In this document: piece by piece, positions 42,535 through 50,594 of the stretch
Layout: the number at the start of each line of letters is the position of its first letter
Numbering within the stretch: the first letter of the stretch is position 1
Assembly: GCA_963748205.1 (NCBI GenBank)
Contig: CAVVIB010000023.1
Coordinates: forward strand, 496,001 to 560,000
From: JAIBJN01 sp963748205
GTDB taxonomy: Bacteria; Actinomycetota; Thermoleophilia; Gaiellales; Gaiellaceae
DNA: 64,000 nt
Reading direction: 5' to 3'
The notes under the pieces: model-generated
The model's input: only the letters and a program-made list of their open reading frames with translations
Database searches by the model: none
What the model was told of the DNA's origin: nothing
Position numbers and translations under genes: made by a program

Positions 42535-43212
42535 ATGCTCGAGAGCACGTTTTCGACCTTTCGCGCGTCTGTGCTGATAGGCACTAAACGTCTGCCCCCG
42601 ATGAAGGACCTCAGCGGCAAGGTTCTCGTGGTCGACGACGACGAGAACCTGCGGGAGCTCGTCACGACTCTGCTAGAGAGGGCCGGCTACCCGACCCTCG
42701 GCTTTGAGTCGGGCGAGGAGATCCTCGCGTTTCCGATGGGGCGCCCGGCGCTCGTCATTCTCGACGTCAGGCTTCCCGGCCTCAGCGGGTACGAGGTGTG
42801 CCGCGAGCTCAAGGACCTGTTCGGCAGCAGTCTTCCGGTGCTGCTCGTCTCGGCCGTGAGGATCGAGGCCTTCGACCGCGCGGCCGGCTTGCTGATCGGA
42901 GCGGACGACTACATGGTCAAGCCCTTGGACCCCGACGAGCTCATCGCCAGGGTCCGCCGGTATCTGGCGCCGCACCCGCGCGGGACCGAGGCAGATGCCG
43001 GCGTCGAGCTTCTGACGCCGCGAGAGCTCGAGGTGCTCCGGCTTCTGGCGGGCGGGATGGATCAGCGTGAGATCGCCCAACGGCTCGTCATCAGCCCGAA
43101 GACCGTTGCCACGCACATCCAGCACATCCTCGCCAAGCTAGGCGTACACAGCCGCGCCCAGGCGGTCGCGGCCGCGCATCGCCACGGTCTGGCCCCGCCG
43201 GAGCGTCCCTAG
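42535..43212 (+). CDS. Orphan response regulator with LuxR-type DNA-binding domain
   Basis: Up to 225 residues: receiver domain (VLVVDDDENLRELVTTLLER; phospho-Asp in LVILDVRLPGLSGYEV; switch residues in VSAVR and VKPLDPDEL) and a C-terminal LuxR HTH (LTPRELEVLRLLAGGMDQRE, SPKTVATHIQHILAKL). Start 42535 is favoured by an AGAGAGGG box at 9 nt, but the N-terminal 22 residues are not receiver-like and ATG 42601 fits the domain better. No kinase gene is adjacent. Convergent with the anti-sigma gene, ends overlapping by 4 nt. Confidence 0.85.
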   Translation: MLESTFSTFRASVLIGTKRLPPMKDLSGKVLVVDDDENLRELVTTLLERAGYPTLGFESGEEILAFPMGRPALVILDVRLPGLSGYEVCRELKDLFGSSLPVLLVSAVRIEAFDRAAGLLIGADDYMVKPLDPDELIARVRRYLAPHPRGTEADAGVELLTPRELEVLRLLAGGMDQREIAQRLVISPKTVATHIQHILAKLGVHSRAQAVAAAHRHGLAPPERP

Positions 43213-44360
43213 GGGCTGCAGCACCAACCCGAGATCCGCGGGAACTCGCCGGTCCCGGGGCTGCCCGGGTCGAACTCGCGCCGCACGTCGTCGACCGCGA
43301 CGATGCGCTGCACGCCGGGGAGGCGGAGGAAGAGGAACTGGTCCGCCTCGGGCCAGCCGGCGAGGAGCCAGCGGCCGTCCGGCGAGAACGCCAGGTCGCT
43401 GATCCTGCCCTCGACCCGCTGGAGCCGCTCCTCGCCGAGGACGACGATGCCGCGCTCTCCGTCGAAGGCCGAGTAGGCGACGCGTCGGGTGCCGGGCTCG
43501 AACTCGGCGTCGAGCACGGAGTGCGCCGGCGGTGTCCTGAGGATCCCTGCCGGGCGCCCGCCCTGGCCGTAGAACCGGTGGCGCGCGCCGGTCGTGACGA
43601 CGAGGAGGAAGCGGCCGTCCGACGACCAGACGAGCTTCGCGGGTGGCGCGCCGGGCTCGGCGGACCAGCGCTCCTCGCCCTCCGAGTCGGCGACGTGGAC
43701 GCGGCCGGCGGCGTCCGCGTAGGCGAGCACCGTGCGGCCCTCGAGCGGCTGCCACGCCGGTGCGACCTCGCCCACGTTCTCGGCGAGCAGGCGGTCGCCC
43801 GTGCCGTCCCCGGCCACGACGCGCAGCGTGTTGCCGGCGCGGTAGGCGACCCGGAACCCGGGGCTCGGCGCCCAGCGCGCGTCCGCGACGGGGTCAGGCC
43901 TCGTCACCGACCAGCGCGGGTCGCCGTCGGGCTCGAGCGCGACGACTCGGCGGCCGCTCGTCGCGATCACGAAGCGTGCGCTGGGCGAGAACGAAGCGTC
44001 GTCGTAGGCGCCGAGGAGGCGCTTCGAGCCGTCGGGCCGGACGAGCCACGGGCCCTCCTCGGAGACGACGAGGAGCTGGCCGGCCGCGGGCAGCCGGAAG
44101 AGCGCCGGTTGCGTCTCCTCTTCTCCGGCGACACGGTCGCGGAGCCAGTCCCCCACGGCGCGGCCCGGAGGCGAGAGCGCCGCCGCGACCAGGGCGGCGA
44201 GCACGGCGAGCGCGACGAGCAGGCGCAGGCGGCGAGGCCGGCGCACGGGCTCGCGCTCGGCGTAGGCCGCCTTCACGACTCCCCAGGCGCGCCGCTGCGC
44301 GTCGAGCTCGTCGGGCACCGGCGTGGACAGGAGCGCGGAGCGGACGTCGCGCGGGCTCAC
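43209..44360 (-). CDS. Anti-sigma-type membrane protein with TolB/PD40-like propeller
   Basis: 383 residues. A short cytoplasmic N-terminus (~55 residues, VSPRDVRSALLSTPVPDELD start) precedes one transmembrane helix (RLRLLVALAVLAALVAAALS) and a ~300-residue propeller-like region of PD40/WD-type strands (SFSPSARFVIATS, LVWSSDGRFLLVV, DLAFSPDGRWLLAG). GTG start overlaps the ECF sigma stop (GTGA), the usual sigma/anti-sigma arrangement, so the N-terminal part probably holds the sigma and the propeller senses an outside signal. No zinc-binding anti-sigma motif (H-x3-C-x2-C) is seen. Confidence 0.75.
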   Translation of the reverse strand: MSPRDVRSALLSTPVPDELDAQRRAWGVVKAAYAEREPVRRPRRLRLLVALAVLAALVAAALSPPGRAVGDWLRDRVAGEEETQPALFRLPAAGQLLVVSEEGPWLVRPDGSKRLLGAYDDASFSPSARFVIATSGRRVVALEPDGDPRWSVTRPDPVADARWAPSPGFRVAYRAGNTLRVVAGDGTGDRLLAENVGEVAPAWQPLEGRTVLAYADAAGRVHVADSEGEERWSAEPGAPPAKLVWSSDGRFLLVVTTGARHRFYGQGGRPAGILRTPPAHSVLDAEFEPGTRRVAYSAFDGERGIVVLGEERLQRVEGRISDLAFSPDGRWLLAGWPEADQFLFLRLPGVQRIVAVDDVRREFDPGSPGTGEFPRISGWCCSP

Positions 44361-44905
44361 TGCGGCTCCTCCACGTCGACGAGCCCCTGGAGCGCGTCGA
44401 GCCCGCGGCGCAGGCGCGAGTTCACGGTGCCCCGCGGCAGCTCCAGCATGCGGGCGATCTCGCCGGGCGAGTACTCGAGGACGTAGCGCAGGACGATCAC
44501 CGCCCGGTGGTCGGGCGAGAGCGTGGCCAGGGCGGCGATGACGTCGTCCGAGAGCGGGGCGGCGGGTGCCCCGCTCTCGGGGGCCGCAGCCTCCTCGATC
44601 GCGTCGCCGGCGCCCACTTCGCGCCGGAGAGCGCGGGCGCGCGACCAGTCGATCGCGCGGTTGACCACGATCCGGTGCAGCCACGGCCCAAAAGGCCGTC
44701 CGGCGTCGAACCGGTCGAGGTTCCGCACGGCCGCGAGAAAGGCCTCCTGGGCGACGTCCTCCGCTGCCGCGGCGTCGTGGACGACGAGGTAGGCAGCGCG
44801 GTACGAGCGGCCCCAGTGGGCGCGAAAGAGCGCCTCCAGGTCGGCGACCGACCCGGCCTGGGCTGCCCGTACGAGGGCACGCTCGTCACGGCCCGCTCCC
44901 GCCAT
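44357..44905 (-). CDS. ECF-type RNA polymerase sigma factor
   Basis: 182 residues: region 2 (SVADLEALFRAHWGRSYRAA, EDVAQEAFLAAVRNLDRFD, PFGPWLHRIVVNRAIDWSR) and region 4 (ALATLSPDHRAVIVLRYVLE, YSPGEIARMLELPRGTVNSR). Extracytoplasmic-function type without regions 1 and 3. It has a TATAGT -10 at 44915-44920; GAAC further upstream could be an ECF-type -35, so autoregulation is possible. Coupled to the anti-sigma gene. Confidence 0.92.
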   Translation of the reverse strand: MAGAGRDERALVRAAQAGSVADLEALFRAHWGRSYRAAYLVVHDAAAAEDVAQEAFLAAVRNLDRFDAGRPFGPWLHRIVVNRAIDWSRARALRREVGAGDAIEEAAAPESGAPAAPLSDDVIAALATLSPDHRAVIVLRYVLEYSPGEIARMLELPRGTVNSRLRRGLDALQGLVDVEEPQ

Positions 44906-44914
44906 CGCGTGCCG

Positions 44915-44920
44915 ACTATA
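44915..44920 (-). promoter_or_regulatory. -10 hexamer of the ECF sigma operon
   Basis: TATAGT ends 9 nt before the ATG at 44905 (minus strand). Confidence 0.45.
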
Positions 44921-45009
44921 CGAACGGATCTGCGCGTTCGGTCCACCGCCGAGGGATACGCCCCGGCACCTTGCGCAGGTCCCGCGCCCGTCGTACGCTT
45001 GCCGGGAGG

Positions 45010-45333
45010 ATGCGCGAGTGCGCTAGCTGCCGCGGAGAGGTCGAGGAGCGGTATCGCTTCTGCCCGTGGTGTGCCGCGCCGCTCCGCCTGAAGGTCGTCG
45101 AGCTCTTCCCGCCGCATCCGCTCGTCGAGGGCGACGCCGCGAAGGCCCTGCGCGTCTCGCGCTACCTCGCCGAGGAGGACGAGCGCCGGCACGTGCGCTT
45201 CAGCGTCTGGAGCGCGGGCGGCCAGACCCCGCGCGCCCAGGCGGCCGTCTCGCTCACCGAGGAGGAGGCCGCGCGGCTCTCGGCGTTCCTCGCGGATCGC
45301 GTCGACGCCTCCGAGGCCGAGACGCTCGTCTGA
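45010..45333 (+). CDS. Zinc-ribbon protein
   Basis: 107 residues: four Cys in a CASC...CPWC pair form a zinc ribbon at the N-terminus (MRECASCRGEVEERYRFCPW), followed by a helical part with a strand-rich middle (RHVRFSVWSAGGQTP). The GGGAGG before ATG 45010 abuts the start, so initiation may be leaderless-like. Function unknown. Confidence 0.7.
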   Translation: MRECASCRGEVEERYRFCPWCAAPLRLKVVELFPPHPLVEGDAAKALRVSRYLAEEDERRHVRFSVWSAGGQTPRAQAAVSLTEEEAARLSAFLADRVDASEAETLV

Positions 45334-45340
45334 GCCGGGG

Positions 45341-46081
45341 CTAGGGCACGAGCAGGCGCCGCACCGCGCGCGCGTGCCGGGCGGCCCGCGCGTCGGCGAG
45401 CTCGCCGGCCGGGAGCTCGACGACGAAGGACGCCGTGCCCGGGAACATGTGGTTCTGCCAGTTCGGAGCAGTGCCGCGCGGCCAGCGGATCGACCCGTAG
45501 CGCTCGCCCGCGAGGCTCGCGTACCGGCGGGCCTGCGCGCGGCTCTGGCCCCAGGCGCGAACGAGGTTCTGCGGCTGGTGGTACCAGATCGTCACGTCGG
45601 GCCTCACGCGCAGGATCAGCTGGCGGGCGATCCTCGTCTCCCGCTCCGACCAGGGACGCGGGCCCGAGTACTCGGGATCCCAGCGTTGGCCGTGGTGTCT
45701 CCACTCCGAGCGGAAGTTGCGGTTGAGGTCGACGCCGCGGCCGTTCTGGCGGACGCCGCGGCGATGACCGTCCGGGTTGAGGTCGTGGACGATCCAGAGG
45801 TCGATGTTCGTCGGCATCGGGCCGCGGGCGAGCCGGCGCGTGATCTCGATCCCCTCGCACTCGTTCCCGTGGATGCAGCCGAAGACGAGGATCTTCCGCG
45901 GGCTCGAGAAGTCGCCGAAGCGATGCACGCGGATCACCCGCAGCCCCTCGGAGCGTCCGAGGGCCTTGTGGTACTCGTCCGCGCTCGCGGTGGCCGGGAA
46001 GGCGAGCAGCAGGGACGTCATGAGGGCGGCGACCACGAGGGGTGGTACGGCGCGCCGGGAGGTGGAGGTCCGGGACCCCAT
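45341..46081 (-). CDS. Zinc carboxypeptidase, M14 family (murein peptide-type)
   Basis: About 246 residues. Start 46081 gives a signal peptide (RRAVPPLVVAALMTSLLLAF...TASA); upstream frame is unlikely. M14 signatures: FGCIHGNECEGIEITRRLAR (Zn His and Glu), VHDLNPDGHRRGVRQNGRGV, DLNRNFRSEW, WYHQPQNLV (Zn His) and FVVELPAGELAD (catalytic Glu). Similar enzymes (MpaA, gamma-D-glutamyl-diamino acid peptidases) trim muropeptides. The divergent MepA-like gene 31 bp away supports a cell-wall role. Confidence 0.82.
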   Translation of the reverse strand: MGSRTSTSRRAVPPLVVAALMTSLLLAFPATASADEYHKALGRSEGLRVIRVHRFGDFSSPRKILVFGCIHGNECEGIEITRRLARGPMPTNIDLWIVHDLNPDGHRRGVRQNGRGVDLNRNFRSEWRHHGQRWDPEYSGPRPWSERETRIARQLILRVRPDVTIWYHQPQNLVRAWGQSRAQARRYASLAGERYGSIRWPRGTAPNWQNHMFPGTASFVVELPAGELADARAARHARAVRRLLVP

Positions 46082-46112
46082 CCTGGTCGTCCAGCGTACC
46101 CAGGGCATCCGC

Positions 46113-46757
46113 GTGAGAACCATCGCCGTCGCGTTCGCCTCCGCCTGCGTGCTTGCCGCGCCCGCTGCGGCGTTCGTCGATTCTGGCTCCGGGTGCCCCG
46201 AGCCGGTCGAGCCGCCGCCCGCGGTCGAGCCGATCGCCTGGCGGGATTCCGTCGCCGTCGGCACGCCGTCGGCCGGGCGGCTCGTGCGAGGCGTGCGCCT
46301 CCCCGCGGAGCGCGCGGAGCTCTTCACGTGGGACCCGGTGGAGCGCCGCCGCCCGAACCGCGCGTGGCGAAGGTGGGGCACGGACAGGCTCGTGCGGATC
46401 GTGCTCCGCGTCGTCCGTGAGTACGCGGCTGCGCATCCCAACGCGCCGCGCGTCGGCATCGGCGACCTCAGCCGCCCGCGCGGCGGCCCGTTCGGGCCCA
46501 AGCATGCGTCCCATCAGAACGGCCTCGACGTCGATGTCTACTACCCGCGCCTCGACCGCTGGGAGCGGCCGCCCAGGCGCGTCGAGCAGATCGACCGGCG
46601 GCTCGCGCAGGATCTCGTCGACCGCTTCGTCCGCGCCGGCGCCGAGATCGTCTACGTCGGGCCGCTGACCGGCTTCACCGGGCCGCCCGGCGTCGTGCAG
46701 GTGCTCTGGAACCACGACAACCACCTGCACGCGCGCTTCGGTGCTAAGACTGACTGA
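46113..46757 (+). CDS. mepA: Penicillin-insensitive murein endopeptidase-like protein (M74/MepA)
   Basis: 214 residues from GTG 46113: signal peptide (TIAVAFASACVLAAPAAAF), then the LAS-type metallopeptidase motifs GGPFGPKHASHQNGLDVDVY (H-x6-D type) and WNHDNHLHARFG (last His). Cleaves D-Ala-meso-DAP cross-links in peptidoglycan; probable zinc enzyme. It is followed after 5 nt by a propeller gene and lies divergent from the M14 gene, so both may respond to the same cell-wall signal. Confidence 0.87.
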   Translation: MRTIAVAFASACVLAAPAAAFVDSGSGCPEPVEPPPAVEPIAWRDSVAVGTPSAGRLVRGVRLPAERAELFTWDPVERRRPNRAWRRWGTDRLVRIVLRVVREYAAAHPNAPRVGIGDLSRPRGGPFGPKHASHQNGLDVDVYYPRLDRWERPPRRVEQIDRRLAQDLVDRFVRAGAEIVYVGPLTGFTGPPGVVQVLWNHDNHLHARFGAKTD

Positions 46758-46762
46758 GCGCC

Positions 46763-47626
46763 ATGCGCAGGATCGCCACCTTGCTGCTCGTCGCGGCCGT
46801 TTTTGCCCTGGGCGTCGTCGCCGCGTTCGACGCCTTGCGCGGCGAGGAGGTCGTTGCGCGCGAACCTCCACCGCAGACGACCACGGCCGCGGTTCGGGGC
46901 CTCACGGGCCAGGCCGGCCCCTCGGCGGCCCGCCTTCGTGAAGCCCGTGTCGCCGGCGTCCTGACGTACGCCGACGATGACTGCCGGCTGAGCGCGGTGT
47001 CGCTCCCCGATCTGGAGCCGGTGCGCGCCCCCTCGTTCGAGATGTGCCGTCCGCTCACGGACTCGAGCGGGCTCGGCACGGTGGACGGGGACGTCGTCTG
47101 GGCGGGCCTGGGCTACGGGGCCGTGCAGGTGGTCGTCGCCAAGGAGATGCTTGGACGGGCGATCTCGCGCTGGCTCTCCGGGCCGGCTGCCGCGCGTCGA
47201 GGCCCGTTCCGCGCCGTCCAGGCGGTTGCGCTCGGCCCGGCGCGGGTCATCGTTCTCGCCGAGTCGTCCGCCGACCCGGCCGAGCGCGTCCTCGTTGTCG
47301 TCGAGAACGGGCGGGTGATCCTCGTCCAGCCACGCTGGGTCGTGCGGGAGGCCCGCTTCATCCGGCCCAGCCCGCTGGGGACGTATTTCGCGCTGTTCGG
47401 CCCGGACGGCGTGCGCCTCTTCGACCGCAACGCGAGCCCGCTGGCGCTGCCCGCGGCCGCGCGCGACCCCAAGGCGGTCGCGTGGTCGCCCGACGAGCGC
47501 TGGGCGGCGCTGGCCACCGAAGACGCCGTCTACGTCTTCCCGGCCGAGGCGCCCTACGACCCGATGGTGCGTGTCCCTCTCGGAGTCCGCGACCTGGACT
47601 GGGGCGGCCTGGAACGACGCTCTTAA
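46763..47626 (+). CDS. Membrane-anchored propeller-like protein
   Basis: 287 residues: one N-terminal helix (MRRIATLLLVAAVFALGVVA) and a mature region with short beta strands and a few Cys (DDCRLSAVSLPDLEPVRAPS; AVAWSPDERWAALATEDAVY). The WSPDERW motif resembles the PD40 blade seen in the anti-sigma protein at 43209-44360. Cotranscribed with mepA (5-nt gap). Function unknown. Confidence 0.7.
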   Translation: MRRIATLLLVAAVFALGVVAAFDALRGEEVVAREPPPQTTTAAVRGLTGQAGPSAARLREARVAGVLTYADDDCRLSAVSLPDLEPVRAPSFEMCRPLTDSSGLGTVDGDVVWAGLGYGAVQVVVAKEMLGRAISRWLSGPAAARRGPFRAVQAVALGPARVIVLAESSADPAERVLVVVENGRVILVQPRWVVREARFIRPSPLGTYFALFGPDGVRLFDRNASPLALPAAARDPKAVAWSPDERWAALATEDAVYVFPAEAPYDPMVRVPLGVRDLDWGGLERRS

Positions 47627-47728
47627 TCTAGGGGCACCCCGCCCGCCTCCCGCTTTCGAGCGTACCGCCGGAAAACGCGCGCGTGGCGCGCGAAACGTGA
47701 CGAGGAGCGTGCCGAGCGCGCCGCGCCC

Positions 47729-47734
47729 TACAAT
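47729..47734 (+). promoter_or_regulatory. -10 hexamer, leaderless type (acyl-CoA dehydrogenase gene)
   Basis: TACAAT ends 6 nt before the GTG at 47741; no Shine-Dalgarno. Confidence 0.5.
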
Positions 47735-47740
47735 CCGGCC

Positions 47741-48916
47741 GTGGGGTACGAGCCGCTCTCCGACGAGCAGCGCGAGATTCGCGACCTCATCCGCGCACTC
47801 GCCCGCGAGCGCATCGCGCCGCGCGCCGCCGAGATCGACGAGAAGGGCGAGTTCCCCTGGGACATGGTCGAGCTCTTCCGGGAGCACGAGATCCTCGGCC
47901 TGCCCTTCGAGGAGCGCTTCGGCGGCACGGGCACCGGGACGCTCATGGTGCTCGTCGCCATCGAGGAGATCTCGAAGGTCTGCGCGACGACGGGCCTCAT
48001 CCTCGCCCTCCAGGAGCTCGGCGCGCTCGCGATCAAGAACGACGGGAGCGAGGAGCAGAAGGCGCGGTACCTCCCGCGCCTGGCCAGCGGCGAGTGGCTG
48101 CCGGCCTACGCCCTGACCGAGCCCGGCTCCGGCTCCGACGCCGCGGCCATGCGCTCCGAGGCGCGGCGTGAGGGCGACGAGTACGTCCTCAACGGCTCGA
48201 AGCGCTTCATCACCAACGCGGGCGTGGCGAGCCTCTACGTCGTCTTCGCGAAGACCGACCCGAATTCCGGTCACGCCGGCATCTCGGCCTTCCTCGTCGA
48301 GAGCGACGCGCCGGGGTTCGAGGTCGGCCGCATCGAGCCCAAGATGGGCATCAAGGGCTCGACGACGGGCGAGGTCTTCTTCAACGAATGCCGGATCCCC
48401 GCCGAGAACCGGCTGCTCGAGGAGGGCGACGGCTTCAAGGTCGCCATGCGCGTCCTCGATCGCTCCCGGCCCGGGATCGCCGCGCAGGCGCTCGGGATCG
48501 CCCAGGGCGCGACCGACTACGCGCTCGAGTACGCGAAGACGCGAGAGACGATGGGGAAGCCGATCGGCGAGCACCAGCTCATCGCCGCCAAGCTGGCCGA
48601 GATGGAGACGAAATGCGAGGCCGCGCGCGGCCTGCTCTACAAGGTCGGCATGGCCATCGACGAGGGCGTCGAGCCGCTGACGAAGCTTTCCGCGATGACG
48701 AAGCTCTTCTGCGGGGACACGGCCATGGAGGTCACGACCGAGGCGGTCCAGGTCCTCGGCGGCTACGGCTACATGAAGGAGTACCCCGTCGAGCGCATGA
48801 TGCGCGACGCGAAGATCACCCAGATCTACGAGGGCACGCAGGAGATCCAGCGCATCGTCATCGCCCGCGAGATGCTCCGCGAGACGCGGGCCTCGCTCCT
48901 CGCCGGCGTCGTCTGA
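47741..48916 (+). CDS. Acyl-CoA dehydrogenase
   Basis: 391 residues, FAD-dependent beta-oxidation type: N-terminal helical domain (LSDEQREIRDLIRALARERI), middle beta domain (YALTEPGSGSDAAAMRSEAR, ITNAGVASLYVVFAKTDP), C-terminal helical domain with ALGIAQGATDYALEYAKTRE, VQVLGGYGYMKEYPVERMMR and the catalytic Glu in IYEGTQEIQRIVIAR. The YEGT motif indicates a short/medium-chain type enzyme rather than a glutaryl-CoA dehydrogenase. GTG start with leaderless promoter. No beta-oxidation partner is in the window. Confidence 0.94.
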   Translation: MGYEPLSDEQREIRDLIRALARERIAPRAAEIDEKGEFPWDMVELFREHEILGLPFEERFGGTGTGTLMVLVAIEEISKVCATTGLILALQELGALAIKNDGSEEQKARYLPRLASGEWLPAYALTEPGSGSDAAAMRSEARREGDEYVLNGSKRFITNAGVASLYVVFAKTDPNSGHAGISAFLVESDAPGFEVGRIEPKMGIKGSTTGEVFFNECRIPAENRLLEEGDGFKVAMRVLDRSRPGIAAQALGIAQGATDYALEYAKTRETMGKPIGEHQLIAAKLAEMETKCEAARGLLYKVGMAIDEGVEPLTKLSAMTKLFCGDTAMEVTTEAVQVLGGYGYMKEYPVERMMRDAKITQIYEGTQEIQRIVIAREMLRETRASLLAGVV

Positions 48917-48925
48917 CGCCCGGCG

Positions 48926-49501
48926 CTACTTCGAGCCGGCTGCTCTGAGCGACGCCTTGTAGGCGCGCTTCTTCTCCTGGTAGGCCTCGAGGGCCTCGTA
49001 GGAGTCGACGTCGCCGAGCGTCGGGTGGTCGGGCGTGACGTCCTCCCAGCCGGGCGGGCGCACGCCGTAGCGCTTCACGAGGATCGCGATCAGCGAGCGC
49101 GCCTTCATCGGCCCGATGCCGGGCAGGTCGAGCAGCCGCTTCTCGAGGTCCTTGCCGCTCTCGGCCTCGAGCCAGACGCGCTCGGCCCGGCCGCCGTAGT
49201 CCTCGGCGATCGCCGCGCAGAGGTCCTGGACGCGGCGGGCCATGTTCCCCGGGAAGCGGTGGATGGCCGGCCGCGTGCGGAACGCCTCCTCCAGCTCGCC
49301 AGGGTCGGTGCCCGCGATTGCCGCCGCGTCGAGGGTACCGAGCCGCCGCCGGATCTCGAGGGGCCCCGAGAACGCCTTCTGGACCGTCACCTGCTGGTCG
49401 AGCACGAACCCGACGAGCAGCGCGAGCGGCTCCTCGGCGAGCAGGCGGTCGGCCTCGTCGTTGCCGGTGAAGTGGAGGTGCGTCGGGCGCGTGATCGCCA
49501 C
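48926..49501 (-). CDS. HhH-GPD superfamily base-excision repair protein
   Basis: 191 residues: HhH-GPD fold (LVGFVLDQQVTVQKAFSGPL; helix-hairpin-helix LLDLPGIGPMKARSLIAILV) with the catalytic Asp in PTLGDVDSYEALEAYQ. Short type without FeS cluster. It likely removes damaged bases; the exact lesion is unknown. GTG start with TAAGAT -10 at 49509-49514, which overlaps the stop of the upstream gene. Confidence 0.85.
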   Translation of the reverse strand: MAITRPTHLHFTGNDEADRLLAEEPLALLVGFVLDQQVTVQKAFSGPLEIRRRLGTLDAAAIAGTDPGELEEAFRTRPAIHRFPGNMARRVQDLCAAIAEDYGGRAERVWLEAESGKDLEKRLLDLPGIGPMKARSLIAILVKRYGVRPPGWEDVTPDHPTLGDVDSYEALEAYQEKKRAYKASLRAAGSK

Positions 49502-49508
49502 GCCCTCG

Positions 49509-49514
49509 ATCTTA
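49509..49514 (-). promoter_or_regulatory. -10 hexamer, leaderless type (HhH-GPD gene)
   Basis: TAAGAT ends 7 nt before the GTG at 49501 (minus strand) and overlaps the TAA stop of the upstream gene. Confidence 0.4.
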
Positions 49515-50498
49515 CTTGGAGCGCTTCGCCTTCTTCGGCTTCTTGGCCGCCTTGGCCGCCGCCGCCTTCTCCTTTTCCGCCGCCTCGGTCTGCCGCAGGA
49601 GGGTGCGGTAGAGCGAGCCCCTCGTCTTGCGCCCGAAGATGCCGTCGTCCTTCATCTTCTTGTCCCGCTGGAACCGCGCGACCGCGGCCTCGACGAACTT
49701 GTCGTACCGCTGATGCGGGTGCTTCAGGTACGGCTTCCCCTTGGGGTCGACGACGATGCTGAGCGCGGTCGAGAGGCGGATGACCTCCGGCCCGCGGTCG
49801 CCCCGCTGGTAGTCGCGCTTCTCCCGCTCCTTCTGCTCTCGTAGGGCGACCTCGAGCTGCGTCGCAGTCTGCGAGCCGAACTTGCCGTCCTGCTTCTGGT
49901 GGTAGTCGGCCTGGAAGCGCTTGACCGCCGCGACGACGAACCGGTCGTAGCGGAAGTGGTCGTGCTCGAGGTAGAGCTCCGCGGTCTTCGGGCTCCGCAG
50001 GTTGGCGAGCTTCTGCGTGAACTCCCGGACGCGTTTGCCGCTGTCGCCCTTCTCGAGCTCGACGTCGAGCTCCGGCGCCTTGCGGAAGTTGAGGTGGTGC
50101 GCCTCCTGCGCGTTGTTCGGATAGGTCACCGTCACGATCCACCCTCGCTTCGCGGCCTCGCGCACGACGGGGTCCGGAGGGGACCAGTCCATCCCGACCT
50201 GCCAGTCCTCGAGCCGGGTGCCGCGCCGGCCCGGATAGGCCGTCCCGTCGTTGCGGCGCTCGTGCGTCGAGAAGCCGGGTGGATTCGCGGGGTTGCCCTT
50301 CCCTGCCTGGGCCAGCTCGAAGAGCTGGCGCTGTGAGCTCTTCCCGTTCGCTTTGAGCAGAGGCTCAGCCTCCGACGAGCGGTCGCACGAGTTGAGCGTG
50401 GCGCCCGTCTTCTGCTTGAGGAACCGGATCTCGTCGGCCAGCTCACGCGGCACCGGGCAGCGGTCGATGATGTCGAACTCGATCTTCTTGCGTGCCAT
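49512..50498 (-). CDS. Peptidoglycan-binding protein with M15-like peptidase N-terminus
   Basis: About 328 residues, AGGAG box 8 nt before ATG 50498. Residues ~1-140 resemble D-Ala-D-Ala carboxypeptidase/endolysin domains (PPGFSTHERRNDG, VGMDWSPPD, EAHHLNFRKAPELD provide the His/Asp/His metal set). Two peptidoglycan-binding repeats follow (RYDRFVVAAVKRFQADYHQK and RYDKFVEAAVARFQRDKKMK, each with the DG.FG.(Q/K)T motif), then a Lys/Ala-rich basic tail. There is no signal peptide, as in lysins released by holins or autolysis. Exact cut site is unknown. Confidence 0.8.
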   Translation of the reverse strand: MARKKIEFDIIDRCPVPRELADEIRFLKQKTGATLNSCDRSSEAEPLLKANGKSSQRQLFELAQAGKGNPANPPGFSTHERRNDGTAYPGRRGTRLEDWQVGMDWSPPDPVVREAAKRGWIVTVTYPNNAQEAHHLNFRKAPELDVELEKGDSGKRVREFTQKLANLRSPKTAELYLEHDHFRYDRFVVAAVKRFQADYHQKQDGKFGSQTATQLEVALREQKEREKRDYQRGDRGPEVIRLSTALSIVVDPKGKPYLKHPHQRYDKFVEAAVARFQRDKKMKDDGIFGRKTRGSLYRTLLRQTEAAEKEKAAAAKAAKKPKKAKRSK

Positions 50499-50582
50499 GA
50501 GACGCTCCTGATCGCCGGTCCCGAGGGTACTACCGGCGCAATCTCGTCTCAACGTGCCCGTAGTCGACCTACCGCCGAGGGG

Positions 50583-50588
50583 TACGCT
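50583..50588 (+). promoter_or_regulatory. -10 hexamer, leaderless type (Lhr gene)
   Basis: TACGCT ends 6 nt before the GTG at 50595. Confidence 0.45.
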
Positions 50589-50594
50589 GGGCAG

